A DNA stretch of 64,000 nt from contig JAEXOU010000006.1 of NCBI GenBank assembly GCA_023439125.1, forward strand, positions 124,001 through 188,000, in the 5' to 3' direction. This document shows, piece by piece, positions 28,136 to 36,386 of this stretch. Numbering within the stretch: position 1 is the stretch's first letter; the number at the start of each line of letters is the position of its first letter. Below the pieces are notes generated by a model. It searched no databases. It was given only the letters and a program-made list of their open reading frames with translations, and was not told where the DNA came from. Position numbers and translations under genes: made by a program. Source of the stretch: Bacillota bacterium (GTDB lineage Bacteria; Bacillota; Clostridia; Lachnospirales; Lachnospiraceae).

Positions 28136-28371
28136 TCTAAAACCTCCTTGATAGTTTTTTAACAATCTTTCGGCTGACATGTTGTCGAAAAACAATAATA
28201 GTATAGCATAGTATCCAGTAAAAATCCACAATGATATAAATTTAACAAAAGGATAAATAGCTATATATACTATTATGAGGAAATAAGGACCTAAAGTCAA
28301 CAATAAAGAGTGCCATTTTCAATAAGTCAGATATTAGGTAGATAATTATATGGTATGCCTACAATTACTTC

Positions 28372-28401
28372 ATAACAGATGTTAAACTGTTAACATGTCA
28401 A
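28372..28401 (-). promoter_or_regulatory. Likely hydrogenase operon promoter with Rex-type operator in its spacer
   Basis: On the minus strand TTGACA (28401-28396) and TGTTAT (28377-28372) are 18 nt apart. Filling the spacer is ATGTTAAACTGTTAACAT (28379-28396), a perfect palindrome fitting the clostridial Rex consensus TTGTTAANNNNTTAACAA at its central 16 positions. Rex represses NADH-consuming genes when NADH/NAD+ is low. The leader to hndA would be about 230 nt. The -10 is weak, and binding is inferred from sequence only. Confidence 0.6.
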
Positions 28402-28437
28402 AGTTGATTTTTTATCCAGTTTTTAGATTGTTAATAG

Positions 28438-28466
28438 TTGAAAAGGAATTTTGGCAATGTTATACT
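28438..28466 (+). promoter_or_regulatory. Promoter of the DRTGG/sensor-hydrogenase cluster
   Basis: TTGAAA (28438-28443) and TATACT (28461-28466) are 17 nt apart. The Rex-like palindrome ends about 40 nt upstream. A tiny frame with an AGAGGTG site (TTG 28502 to 28549, 15 residues) lies in the leader. Confidence 0.6.
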
Positions 28467-28622
28467 ATTGAATATGAAATCATATAGAAGAGGTGTATAA
28501 GTTGACTAGCAGTTATTTAACTTTGATAGAGGTCATAGCACCACGATAAATGTATTAAGAATACATACTCATAGTACATATAAAGTATCGATTAATAAAA
28601 ATTAAAGCAAAGGAGGATGTGT

Positions 28623-28973
28623 ATGGTAGTTAGTGACATAAGAGACATACTTAAAGCTAGAGTTATTTGTGGAGAAGAGTTTATGAATCGTGAAGTACAT
28701 ACTGCATGTGGCTCGGACATGATGAGTGACGTGCTTGCATTTGTAAAGGATCAATGTGTTTTACTGACAGGATTATGTAATCTACAAGTAATACGAACAG
28801 CAGAGATGATGGATGTCGTTTGTATTGTATTTGTCCGAGGTAAAAAACCAGATGAAGCGATGATTGAATTAGCATGCGAGAGAGAAATTCCACTTCTCTG
28901 TACGGGACATCGTATGTTTTCAGCTTGTGGTCTGCTTTATGATCAAGGACTCCGTGGAGGTGCATCTTATTGA
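28623..28973 (+). CDS. DRTGG domain protein
   Basis: 116 residues covering one DRTGG-like domain: CGSDMMSDVLAFV, LTGLCNLQVIRTAEM, IVFVRGKKPDEAMIELA. DRTGG domains occur in phosphotransacetylases and HPr kinase-like regulators and may bind nucleotides. ATG at 28623 is used (AGGAGG 6 nt before); an ATG at 28617 overlaps that site. First gene of a five-gene cluster; its stop overlaps the next start. Confidence 0.8.
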   Translation: MVVSDIRDILKARVICGEEFMNREVHTACGSDMMSDVLAFVKDQCVLLTGLCNLQVIRTAEMMDVVCIVFVRGKKPDEAMIELACEREIPLLCTGHRMFSACGLLYDQGLRGGASY

Positions 28974-29392
28974 ACGAAGCAATCAAGCTAACATATCAAA
29001 TATCAGCAGATGACTTTACGCGAGCTGGAGAAGCATCAAGCGATGTAAAGAAAAAGTTAAAAAAGATGGGAGTGAATCCTGAAGCAGTACGTAAGGTTGC
29101 AATTTCCATGTATGAGGGAGAAATTAATATGGTGATTCACGCCAATGGTGGTGTGATTGATGTTATCTTAAGCCCTACCGAGATTACAATCATACTAAAA
29201 GACCATGGTCCTGGCATTGCGGATATCGACTTGGCTATGCAAGCTGGATACTCCACTGCTCCAGATAAAGTTCGTGCTCTTGGGTTTGGTGCAGGTATGG
29301 GATTGCCCAATATGAAGAAATATTCTGATTCCATGAAAATAGAATCAAAGCTTAATGTAGGAACAACAGTTACGATGGTAATTAAGCTATAA
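28970..29392 (+). CDS. RsbW-like serine kinase / anti-sigma type ATPase
   Basis: 140 residues forming a compact GHKL ATPase: N box EGEINMVIHANGG, G1 DHGPGIAD, G2 GFGAGMGLPNMKKYSD. The size and lack of other domains match anti-sigma-factor kinases (RsbW, SpoIIAB). The start is TTG at 28970, overlapping the previous stop with GGAGG 9 nt upstream, so it is translationally coupled. Its target is unknown; neither a sigma factor nor an anti-anti-sigma protein is adjacent, so it may act on the DRTGG or hydrogenase-like proteins. Confidence 0.82.
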   Translation: MNEAIKLTYQISADDFTRAGEASSDVKKKLKKMGVNPEAVRKVAISMYEGEINMVIHANGGVIDVILSPTEITIILKDHGPGIADIDLAMQAGYSTAPDKVRALGFGAGMGLPNMKKYSDSMKIESKLNVGTTVTMVIKL

Positions 29393-29426
29393 CAAAAGAA
29401 GAGTCTTGAAAGGAAGGAGGTATCGT

Positions 29427-30707
29427 ATGGGAAAGTTTTTTACTGCTGTACGTTTACAAGAGGATTTATGCGTAGGATGTATCAATTGCATCAAGAGATG
29501 TCCTACGGAGGCGATTCGGGTACGTAATGGGAAAGCAATGATAAAAAAAGAGTTTTGCATTGATTGTGGAGAATGCATCCGTATATGTAAACATCATGCA
29601 AAAAAAGCGATTTATGACAGCTTAGATATGTTACAGCAGTTTGAATATACAATTGCACTTCCAGCACCAAGTTTATATGCGCAAATGAATAATCTAGATG
29701 ACATTAATATTGTATTAAATGCGTTAAAACGAATGGGTTTTGATGATGTTTACGAAGTTAGTGGTGCGGCAGAAGTTCTGTCCTCATATTCTAGAACCTA
29801 TGTCGAACAGCATAAGGAAAAGTGGCCGATTATTAGTACGGCATGCCCATCCGTTACTCGTTTGATACGTGTAAGATTTCCTAACTTATTAGAACATCTA
29901 CTACCTATAAAGCCTCCAATTGATATTGCTGCCTTAGTGGCACGTAAAGAAGCAATAAAAAAGACGGGGTTACCTTCTGAAAAGATTGGAATATTTTTTA
30001 TATCCCCTTGTCCAGCTAAAGTTACAGCAGTACGTTATCCTCTTGGGTATGGTCATAGTGAGGTAGATGGTGTCCTAGCAATGAAGGAAGTTTATCCAAT
30101 CCTAATAAAGCACATGAAAGACGTTGCGGAGGAGGACGAATTAGAAGACTTAGTGACCAGTGGAAAGATTGGGATTAGTTGGGGTTCCAGTGGTGGAGAA
30201 GCAAGTGGGCTGTTATCCGATAGTTATTTAGCAGCGGATGGAATCGAGAATGTGATTCGTGTTTTAGAGGACATGGAGGACCAAAAGTTTTCTAATCTTG
30301 AATTTATCGAACTCAATGCATGTAGTGGTGGTTGTGTTGGAGGTGTATTAACTGTTGAGAATCCTTATGTTGCAAAAGTTAAGTTAAAACGTCTTCGTAA
30401 ATATTTGCCTGTTGCAAGAAATCACTCAACAATTGATGAAAAGGATTTATTATGGGATACAGAAGTGGAATACGAACCAGTGTTTACGCTGGGCGAAAAC
30501 TTAACTGAGAGTATTAACATGATGGCAAAGATAGAAGAATTATTGCAGTCATTCCCAGGTCTCGACTGTGGTTCTTGTGGTGCTCCGACTTGTAAAGCAC
30601 TGGCAGAGGATATTGTAAGAGGCGTAGCAAAGGAAACAGATTGTATCCATATATTTAGAGAGAAGATGATTCGACTATCCAGTGGTTTAAATAAGGAGGA
30701 GATATGA
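29427..30707 (+). CDS. [FeFe]-hydrogenase-like sensor protein with C-terminal 4Fe-4S (Fe4) domain
   Basis: 426 residues. Two N-terminal [4Fe-4S] clusters (C15-x2-C18-x2-C21-x3-C25; C44-x2-C47-x2-C50-x3-C54) precede an H-cluster-type domain. The motif positions read STACPS (137-142), SPCPAK (193-198) and ELNACSGGCVGG (295-306), so the four cluster-ligand cysteines remain (C140, C195, C299, C303) but the adjacent proton-relay cysteine is Ala. The C-terminus has a four-cysteine site of RnfB type (C381, C384, C389 and one near 407). This fits group C/D putative sensory hydrogenases. ATG at 29427 has AAGGAGG. It overlaps the next gene by 4 nt. Confidence 0.88.
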   Translation: MGKFFTAVRLQEDLCVGCINCIKRCPTEAIRVRNGKAMIKKEFCIDCGECIRICKHHAKKAIYDSLDMLQQFEYTIALPAPSLYAQMNNLDDINIVLNALKRMGFDDVYEVSGAAEVLSSYSRTYVEQHKEKWPIISTACPSVTRLIRVRFPNLLEHLLPIKPPIDIAALVARKEAIKKTGLPSEKIGIFFISPCPAKVTAVRYPLGYGHSEVDGVLAMKEVYPILIKHMKDVAEEDELEDLVTSGKIGISWGSSGGEASGLLSDSYLAADGIENVIRVLEDMEDQKFSNLEFIELNACSGGCVGGVLTVENPYVAKVKLKRLRKYLPVARNHSTIDEKDLLWDTEVEYEPVFTLGENLTESINMMAKIEELLQSFPGLDCGSCGAPTCKALAEDIVRGVAKETDCIHIFREKMIRLSSGLNKEEI

Positions 30708-31051
30708 CAGTAGAACAACTTATAGAGAAATCGGGATTCCAAGTTGTAAACAAAGGCAAAGAAGTTACACAAGCAATAAGCAAACCATTTTGTTGTGATT
30801 TACTGAGTATCGCAATGAGTAGAGTACCAACAGATGCAGCTTGGGTAACGGTTATGGGTAATATAAATACACTTGCTGTAGCTACATTGACAGAGGCTGC
30901 TTGTGTTATCCTTGCGGAAGGAATTCAATTGGATACGCCGGCACAAGAGCGTGCCAAAAGTGAAGGGGTAACTGTTTTTTCTACCGAGTTACCAATTTTT
31001 GAGGCTGCAACTCTAGTACAAAGGTTATTGATTGAAACCTCTGACTTATGA
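30704..31051 (+). CDS. Second DRTGG-like domain protein
   Basis: 115 residues, similar in fold pattern to the first DRTGG protein in the cluster (SIAMSRVPTDAAWVTVMGN, VILAEGIQLD, LPIFEAATLVQRLL) but divergent. The start overlaps the preceding stop (ATGA) and its own end overlaps the PHP gene by 20 nt, so the cluster is tightly coupled. Ligand unknown. Confidence 0.75.
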   Translation: MTVEQLIEKSGFQVVNKGKEVTQAISKPFCCDLLSIAMSRVPTDAAWVTVMGNINTLAVATLTEAACVILAEGIQLDTPAQERAKSEGVTVFSTELPIFEAATLVQRLLIETSDL

Positions 31052-31751
31052 TTTACATATCCATTCTTGTTTATCTCCTTGTGGAGATAATGATATGACA
31101 CCGGCGAATATCGTAGGAATGGCGAAATTAAAAGGATTAGATGTAATTGCAATAACAGACCATAATACGTGTCGAAATTGTGCACCAGCCATGGAATTAG
31201 GCAAAGAAAATGACATTATAGTAATGCCAGGTATGGAATTGACGACGGAGGAGGAAGTTCATGTCGTTTGTCTTTTTTCAGAACTCTCAGATGCTCTTAA
31301 TTTCGACAAATATGTATATGGAAAACTGATTAAGATTGAGAATAATGAGACAATCTTTGGTGAACAATTAGTAGTTAACAAAGAGGAACAAGTTTTACAA
31401 CGTGAACCGTACTTACTAATTAATGCGACTGAAATCTCTTTTGATGAAGTCTTTCATTTAATGCAAGAGTTTCATGGTACTATGATACCTGCACATATCG
31501 ATAAGAATTCCAATAGCTTATTATCAAATCTTGGGTTTATACCAGTTCATAGTCAGTTCACTTGTGTAGAGCTGAAGAATATGGATAAGCTGCATGAGAT
31601 TCAACGTTCTAACCCATATATACTACAATGCAATGTTATTTCTAATTCAGATGCTCACACACTTTATGATATCAACGAACCTATTCACCACATATTTGCT
31701 GAAAGAACAAGAAGTGGTATTTTACATGTACTATCAAATTATGTGGAATAA
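31032..31751 (+). CDS. PHP-domain metal-dependent phosphoesterase
   Basis: 239 residues. PHP motifs: DLHIHSCLSPCG, AITDHNT, a Glu in GMELTTEEEVH, PAHIDKNSNS and SNSDAHTLYD. These proteins hydrolyse phosphoesters (for example nucleotide 3',5'-bisphosphates or oligonucleotides) with a trinuclear metal centre. TTG at 31032 is the likely start, inside the DRTGG gene. Being last in the sensor cluster, it may destroy or process a signalling nucleotide; that role is inferred. Confidence 0.82.
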   Translation: MKPLTYDLHIHSCLSPCGDNDMTPANIVGMAKLKGLDVIAITDHNTCRNCAPAMELGKENDIIVMPGMELTTEEEVHVVCLFSELSDALNFDKYVYGKLIKIENNETIFGEQLVVNKEEQVLQREPYLLINATEISFDEVFHLMQEFHGTMIPAHIDKNSNSLLSNLGFIPVHSQFTCVELKNMDKLHEIQRSNPYILQCNVISNSDAHTLYDINEPIHHIFAERTRSGILHVLSNYVE

Positions 31752-31864
31752 GTAGAGAGAATCATTAATGTTTTAGAAAAAATGCCGATAGAATAAGTAG
31801 AACTAGAATTATATTTCTATTCTGATTCTATTAATGGATTGTATCGAACCAAGGAGGGTAAAGC

Positions 31865-32461
31865 ATGAGTATTTATGGAGTAAAGGGAGCGTCATCATAT
31901 TCAGCGATCGAAGCTCAAAGTACAAGTAAGAATGAGACAATAAAGCAAAAGGATGCAAGTACATTAAGTACAGCAAAAAAAGCAGAAGATTCGGTAGCAG
32001 CTACGTATAAGAAAAGTGAAGTAGAAGTAACAGGAAAAAAAGATACTGCGACAATTAACAAGTTAAAAGCAGACGCAGAACAACGGATGGCTCAATTACG
32101 CTCTTTAGTTGAGAAGATGATGACAAAACAAGGACAGACTTATCAGACTTCGACCGATATATTTGCACTGTTACGTAGTGGAAATCTACAAGTGGATGCC
32201 GAAACTGTAGAACAAGCAAAAAAAGATATCGCACAAGACGGATATTGGGGTGTAGAGCAAACCTCAGAACGTTTAGTATCATTTGCAAGGGCACTAGCAG
32301 GGAATGATTCTAGTAAAGCAGATGAATTACTTGCGGCGATTGAGAAAGGCTTTGAGCAAGCAACAAAAGCTTGGGGAGATGAACTTCCTGATATTTGTAA
32401 GCAAACATTAGAAGCAACTCGTCAGAAGATGAAAGACTGGAAAGACGGAATTGCAGAATAG
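31865..32461 (+). CDS. Conserved hypothetical protein
   Basis: 198 residues, soluble, no signal peptide or membrane helix. A low-complexity Ser/Thr/Lys start (about 1-60) is followed by a helical C-terminal domain (DIAQDGYWGVEQTSERLVSF, KADELLAAIEKGFEQATKAWG). I recognise no established function; similar C-terminal regions occur in other clostridia. Strong AAGGAGGGT. The stop is only 6 nt before the type A hairpin element. Confidence 0.75.
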   Translation: MSIYGVKGASSYSAIEAQSTSKNETIKQKDASTLSTAKKAEDSVAATYKKSEVEVTGKKDTATINKLKADAEQRMAQLRSLVEKMMTKQGQTYQTSTDIFALLRSGNLQVDAETVEQAKKDIAQDGYWGVEQTSERLVSFARALAGNDSSKADELLAAIEKGFEQATKAWGDELPDICKQTLEATRQKMKDWKDGIAE

Positions 32462-32467
32462 ATAGAA

Positions 32468-32584
32468 CGAAAACGAATGAGTACGATTGTATATTTTCTT
32501 CGGCGCGCTTCGCTCACAAGCCCACAAAGACATGTGGACTTGTAAGGCACTCCGAAAGTATACAATCGTACTCATTCGTTTTCG
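32468..32584. repeat. Type A hairpin element, copy 2 (26-bp arms, conserved core)
   Basis: Perfect inverted arms of 26 nt (32468-32493 and 32559-32584) surround a 65-nt core nearly identical to that of copy 1 (84-151). The arms share no obvious sequence with copy 1. The core itself can fold: TTCGG/CCGAA, then CACAAG..CCAC with GTGG..CTTGT, so the whole element is one long hairpin. It lies in a convergent intergenic region, followed by a separate terminator. Confidence 0.85.
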
Positions 32585-32600
32585 ATATTTTCAAGATATG

Positions 32601-32628
32601 TAGGGGCTGTTCTTAAGAACAGCCCCTA
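32601..32628. terminator. Perfect 28-nt palindromic terminator
   Basis: TAGGGGCTGTTCTT is followed immediately by its reverse complement. It belongs to the GGGGCTGTT terminator family of this window and ends the sipL-like gene and/or the upstream convergent gene. Confidence 0.75.
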
Positions 32629-32636
32629 TTATGGTG

Positions 32637-34208
32637 TTAAGCAAATCTTGGTTCTAACTCTTTGACAATGAGTAGATGATCTCCAGGATATATTGTTTCT
32701 GAATCTAAATCATTAATATCCATGATTGCCCCTACTGTTGTATGATAACGTTTTGCAATTTTCCATAAGGTATCTCCTGGTTTCACGATGTAGCCTACCA
32801 TTCCTGGTTCTTCTTGCAGTTTATCAAAGTCCATAGGTTCTTCTTTAAAATCAACGATAAATGACTCTGTTAATTTATCAAAGACAATGACATTAAGAAC
32901 TATGCTAGCTTTTACCTCCACCTCCTGAGTATCTAACATCATCACATTAATCTGTTCAATATCAGCAGTGACATCATAAACACTGTCTGGTTTTATGTCT
33001 TTTATTTCGATTACCTGAGTAAAAGGAACTGAGGATTGAATGGCTTGAAGAGGTTGTGTATCATCGGCTGATATATAAAGAATACTGACATCAATTACAC
33101 CTTCTACTTGTAATCCATTTTCCATCATCTCGACGCCGTCAATTTTTACATTTCCACTACCATAACAAATCTGAAGCAAACGAGGACTATTATCCTCAAT
33201 ACGAATACGATCCGTCACACGGGCTTTATTACTGTTTCTCATTAATAGATTCTCGTACTGAGCTTCTTTATATACTGGTTTTATTTCACGTATTGGAGAG
33301 TAAACATCTTGCAGTATCTGCATCTGGGTTTCTTCATAAATCTTAATTGCTAACTCTAGAATAGCCTCTAAATCAATAATACGTTCTTCACCATCAGAAT
33401 CCGGCTTTACAGAAACATTACGGCCTACGATATCAAGTGAGATATTAGGAGTCATGTCCTCAGTGCAGCCATTACAATCAATTGTACTACTAAAAGGAAG
33501 TTCGGTTTCATAATATTCCATCGGGCTATTCTCACTATCCCCCGTATATAGAATGAATACAGAGAGTTCTCCTTTGGCTAAAAACTTATCAGTTAATAAC
33601 CGAACTTCCACATTTTTGAGTTCTACGTTACTGTAAAGAATCTCGGAGATACAACTCTTACCCGATGGAAGTACAATTTCATCACGGAATCGATAGTTAT
33701 CCTTTTTATTTACTGCCAAGTTTGTAACATCAATTTGCTTTGTCATGGATTGAACATCTGGTTCTGCATCGACAGAGACAGCACTTTCTTCGTCATAAAT
33801 ATCTTCTACCGAAACACAGAGGCGTACTAATGCTTTTAAACTCAGTTTTCTGGAGTTTATAATATTTGCTGTGATATCTTCAATCTCATATTTGATCGTG
33901 CTAGTATCCTGATTACAAGAATCATTAAGGTTGATTATTTCCTCGAATGGAATCTGTCCTTGAAGGCAATGAACTGGTCGATTAGTTTCATCACTCAAAT
34001 ATAGCACCTGAAAACATAAGAAACCACTTGTGTAAAGCTTCCCATTATTAATCTTTTGATCATTAAATTTAATTTCACCTTGCGTCTTAATCAACTTACT
34101 AATATCCGGTTTCATATCCGGTACGTTAAAGTCATCATCAAAGGTCACTTGTAAGTTGCTCTTACATTTTAATTTGTTCATATGTATATTTTTCGTTATG
34201 AGTTCCAA
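32637..34208 (-). CDS. sipL: SipL-like spore envelope protein (DUF3794 repeats plus LysM)
   Basis: 523 residues. It has three DUF3794-type beta domains (the first beginning near SNLQVTFDDDFNVPDMKPDI) and a C-terminal LysM domain (VKPGDTLWKIAKRYHTTV ... YPGDHLLIV). This architecture is that of Clostridioides difficile SipL, which binds SpoIVA in spore coat assembly. The start is TTG at 34208 with AAGGAGGGA. Monocistronic. The LysM may bind SpoIVA or peptidoglycan; only the architecture is seen here. Confidence 0.88.
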   Translation of the reverse strand: MELITKNIHMNKLKCKSNLQVTFDDDFNVPDMKPDISKLIKTQGEIKFNDQKINNGKLYTSGFLCFQVLYLSDETNRPVHCLQGQIPFEEIINLNDSCNQDTSTIKYEIEDITANIINSRKLSLKALVRLCVSVEDIYDEESAVSVDAEPDVQSMTKQIDVTNLAVNKKDNYRFRDEIVLPSGKSCISEILYSNVELKNVEVRLLTDKFLAKGELSVFILYTGDSENSPMEYYETELPFSSTIDCNGCTEDMTPNISLDIVGRNVSVKPDSDGEERIIDLEAILELAIKIYEETQMQILQDVYSPIREIKPVYKEAQYENLLMRNSNKARVTDRIRIEDNSPRLLQICYGSGNVKIDGVEMMENGLQVEGVIDVSILYISADDTQPLQAIQSSVPFTQVIEIKDIKPDSVYDVTADIEQINVMMLDTQEVEVKASIVLNVIVFDKLTESFIVDFKEEPMDFDKLQEEPGMVGYIVKPGDTLWKIAKRYHTTVGAIMDINDLDSETIYPGDHLLIVKELEPRFA

Positions 34209-34394
34209 GTAACTCCCTCCTTGCTAGTCTTATTCATTTTGCGTGTGTCCCACGATGTGTCTAACATAATATATGTCTATGAGTTGACCAATATGACAGA
34301 TAATTTATTCTGATTAATATCTAAAGAGTTGGTCAGCACAAACCTCTGTCTATACTAGTCATTGAGAAGGGATTAATAAAATCTCATCGAAAAG
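34209..34394. other. Upstream region of the sipL-like gene, no gene seen
   Basis: Non-coding AT-rich stretch that must hold the sipL promoter. No clear sigma-E (or other) box could be assigned by eye. Confidence 0.4.
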
Positions 34395-34473
34395 AAAGAG
34401 CTTGATCGTATATATTTCGAAGTGTGGACTTGTGAGTGAAACACGTCGGAGAATATATACAATCAAGCTCTTT
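34395..34473. repeat. Type A-related hairpin element, short copy 3 (reverse orientation)
   Basis: Arms of 20 nt (34395-34414 with 34454-34473, one mismatch) surround a 39-nt core. Read on the minus strand, the core (CTCCGACGTGTTTCACTCAC then AAGTCCAC) aligns with the first half of the type A core; the second half is missing. Its plus-strand right side continues into a T run, so it could also terminate transcription. Located directly downstream of ispE (minus strand). Confidence 0.65.
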
Positions 34474-34506
34474 TTTTATTTAGTAAGAAATAGCCTTATA
34501 ACTTGT

Positions 34507-35376
34507 CTAGCTTTGTTGAAAAAATGTTGTCAAATATGTCTGTTTCCCATATGGTCCCACTTTGAAGGCATAAAAAGCTTTTTCTGCGATTGCTAAGTCG
34601 TCAAATAATCCAAATACGGTTGGACCAGAACCAGACATTAATGAGTTTAGTGCACCGAAGGATAACATCGCTTCTTTAATTGTGATAATCTCAGGGTGGG
34701 CTTTTAGGGTTACAGTCTCTAAAATATTGCCAAGACGCGATGCAATTTCATTCATATCTTCTGCCTTTATTGCCTCTACCATTCCGTCCACATCAGGATG
34801 ACTTTCTGCCTTATCTAATTCAAGATTTTCATAGACAAATTTTGTTGATACACTGACAGGAGGTTTTACAATAAGACAATGAAAATTTGGAGCAGCAGGT
34901 AATGGAGTTAATATTTCACCAATACCCTCGGAAAGAGCAGTCCCACGTAGTAAGCAATAAGGAACATCAGCACCTAGCTTTAGTCCTAACTTCATGAGCT
35001 CATCCATCGGAATGTTCATATCAAATAAAGTATTAAGTCCCCATAATGTTGCGGCCGCATCAGAACTACCTCCCGCCATTCCAGCGGCTACAGGTATTCT
35101 CTTTTCTAAGTTAATATATAAACCATCATTAATCTGATAAGTCTCTTTAAATAATTTAGCAGCAGTGTATACGATGTTATTCTCATTCGTAGGGAGATAG
35201 TGTAGGTTTGTCTTAATAACAATATCTGTGTTCGTGGTACGTTTGATTGATACTTTATCATAAAGCTTAACTGTCTGCATGATCATTCGAACGTCGTGAT
35301 ATCCATCTGCTCGTTTGCCAATCACATCTAGTGCTAAATTAATTTTGGCATATGCTTTTAAAGTAATAAAATCCAT
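34507..35376 (-). CDS. ispE: 4-diphosphocytidyl-2-C-methyl-D-erythritol kinase
   Basis: 289 residues, a GHMP kinase: start KAYAKINLALDV, the ATP-binding loop PVAAGMAGGSSDAAA and the C-terminal SLMSGSGPTVFG. IspE phosphorylates CDP-ME in the non-mevalonate isoprenoid pathway. Normal length. GGAGTTCC precedes the ATG. Confidence 0.95.
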   Translation of the reverse strand: MDFITLKAYAKINLALDVIGKRADGYHDVRMIMQTVKLYDKVSIKRTTNTDIVIKTNLHYLPTNENNIVYTAAKLFKETYQINDGLYINLEKRIPVAAGMAGGSSDAAATLWGLNTLFDMNIPMDELMKLGLKLGADVPYCLLRGTALSEGIGEILTPLPAAPNFHCLIVKPPVSVSTKFVYENLELDKAESHPDVDGMVEAIKAEDMNEIASRLGNILETVTLKAHPEIITIKEAMLSFGALNSLMSGSGPTVFGLFDDLAIAEKAFYAFKVGPYGKQTYLTTFFQQS

Positions 35377-35502
35377 AGGAACTCCTTTGTTAATTTAGCT
35401 TTTACTATCTAGCTAAATGTAATCGTAACTATTTTAAGATTACATTTATTATAAAAGGCAGGCATTACATTTGCAAGTTTTACTTACGTATAGTTATAAT
35501 TC

Positions 35503-36216
35503 TTATAGTAGATCCTCAAGCCACTCTAAAAGTTTGAACTTCACAACTACTTTTGTCTCTTTTTTGGTTACAATGGAATTATACTCATCCCTCGTAAGAA
35601 GATGTTGTAGTTGCTCCTTCGAATCCTCTGGAATAACCTGATAAGTAGTATCAACATAGCATAAAGTGGGAAAGATAATACACCACCAGTTTTGACCGAT
35701 TGCATTGCCTAATTTTATACGAAGGGCATCATATTGCCCAGCTGGAAGAGTAATATCACCATAAGTTTTAATTGGGAAATAAGCTGGTCCGACACTTACA
35801 TCGACATCATAGGTATAGCCAAGTTCACGCAAAGATTGAGTTGCAATATTCTCTAATTCAGTAGTATGATTCGATAATAAGAAAAGTGCTTCTTCTTTTG
35901 TATTTACATCTTTTAGATAGGACTGAAGGTAAGCAACAATGTTGTCTTTTACTTTTAATTTTGTTTCTTGATCCTCTTTCGAATCACTATTTGCAATTAC
36001 ATGAAGACGTAATATGCTATCTGAGATTCCAGTCTGAAGAGTAGTATCGATTGTAGTAATTGGTTTTGTTCCCATTGCAGCAACCATGATACCAGCTAAG
36101 ATATATAAGGTTGCACAGAAGGTTAATGAAAATGGAATTAGGATAGTAAATAAAATTTTTTTCGGTGAGTTGGCAGATTGAAAAAGTTTATAATAAAAAT
36201 CCTTCATATTTTTCAT
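35503..36216 (-). CDS. spoIIR: Stage II sporulation protein R
   Basis: 237 residues. An N-terminal membrane/signal segment (about 20-47) precedes the SpoIIR domain: LRLHVIANSDSKEDQETKLKVK-type start, VGPAYFPIKTYGDITLPAG and the NWWCIIFPTLCYVD signature. SpoIIR is secreted from the forespore and triggers SpoIIGA processing of pro-sigma-E in the mother cell. AAAGGAGC precedes the start. Monocistronic. Confidence 0.94.
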   Translation of the reverse strand: MKNMKDFYYKLFQSANSPKKILFTILIPFSLTFCATLYILAGIMVAAMGTKPITTIDTTLQTGISDSILRLHVIANSDSKEDQETKLKVKDNIVAYLQSYLKDVNTKEEALFLLSNHTTELENIATQSLRELGYTYDVDVSVGPAYFPIKTYGDITLPAGQYDALRIKLGNAIGQNWWCIIFPTLCYVDTTYQVIPEDSKEQLQHLLTRDEYNSIVTKKETKVVVKFKLLEWLEDLL

Positions 36217-36386
36217 ATTGGAGCTCCTTTATGTATTTGTTAATTATAGTATTGTCAAATATATTAGGGGTATACAACACCAAACATGCCTTTTCGCAAT
36301 TTGAGTTGAATAATTAACCAATAAAGTGTAAAATGAATAAAGTATATCAAAACGATTTTCTTAGGAATGACAGAAAGGATGTAAAC

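Noticed and set aside
34402..34596. Plus-strand 64-codon frame over the type A-related hairpin
   Set aside because: It runs through the hairpin arms and into the 3' end of ispE on the other strand; no ribosome binding site.
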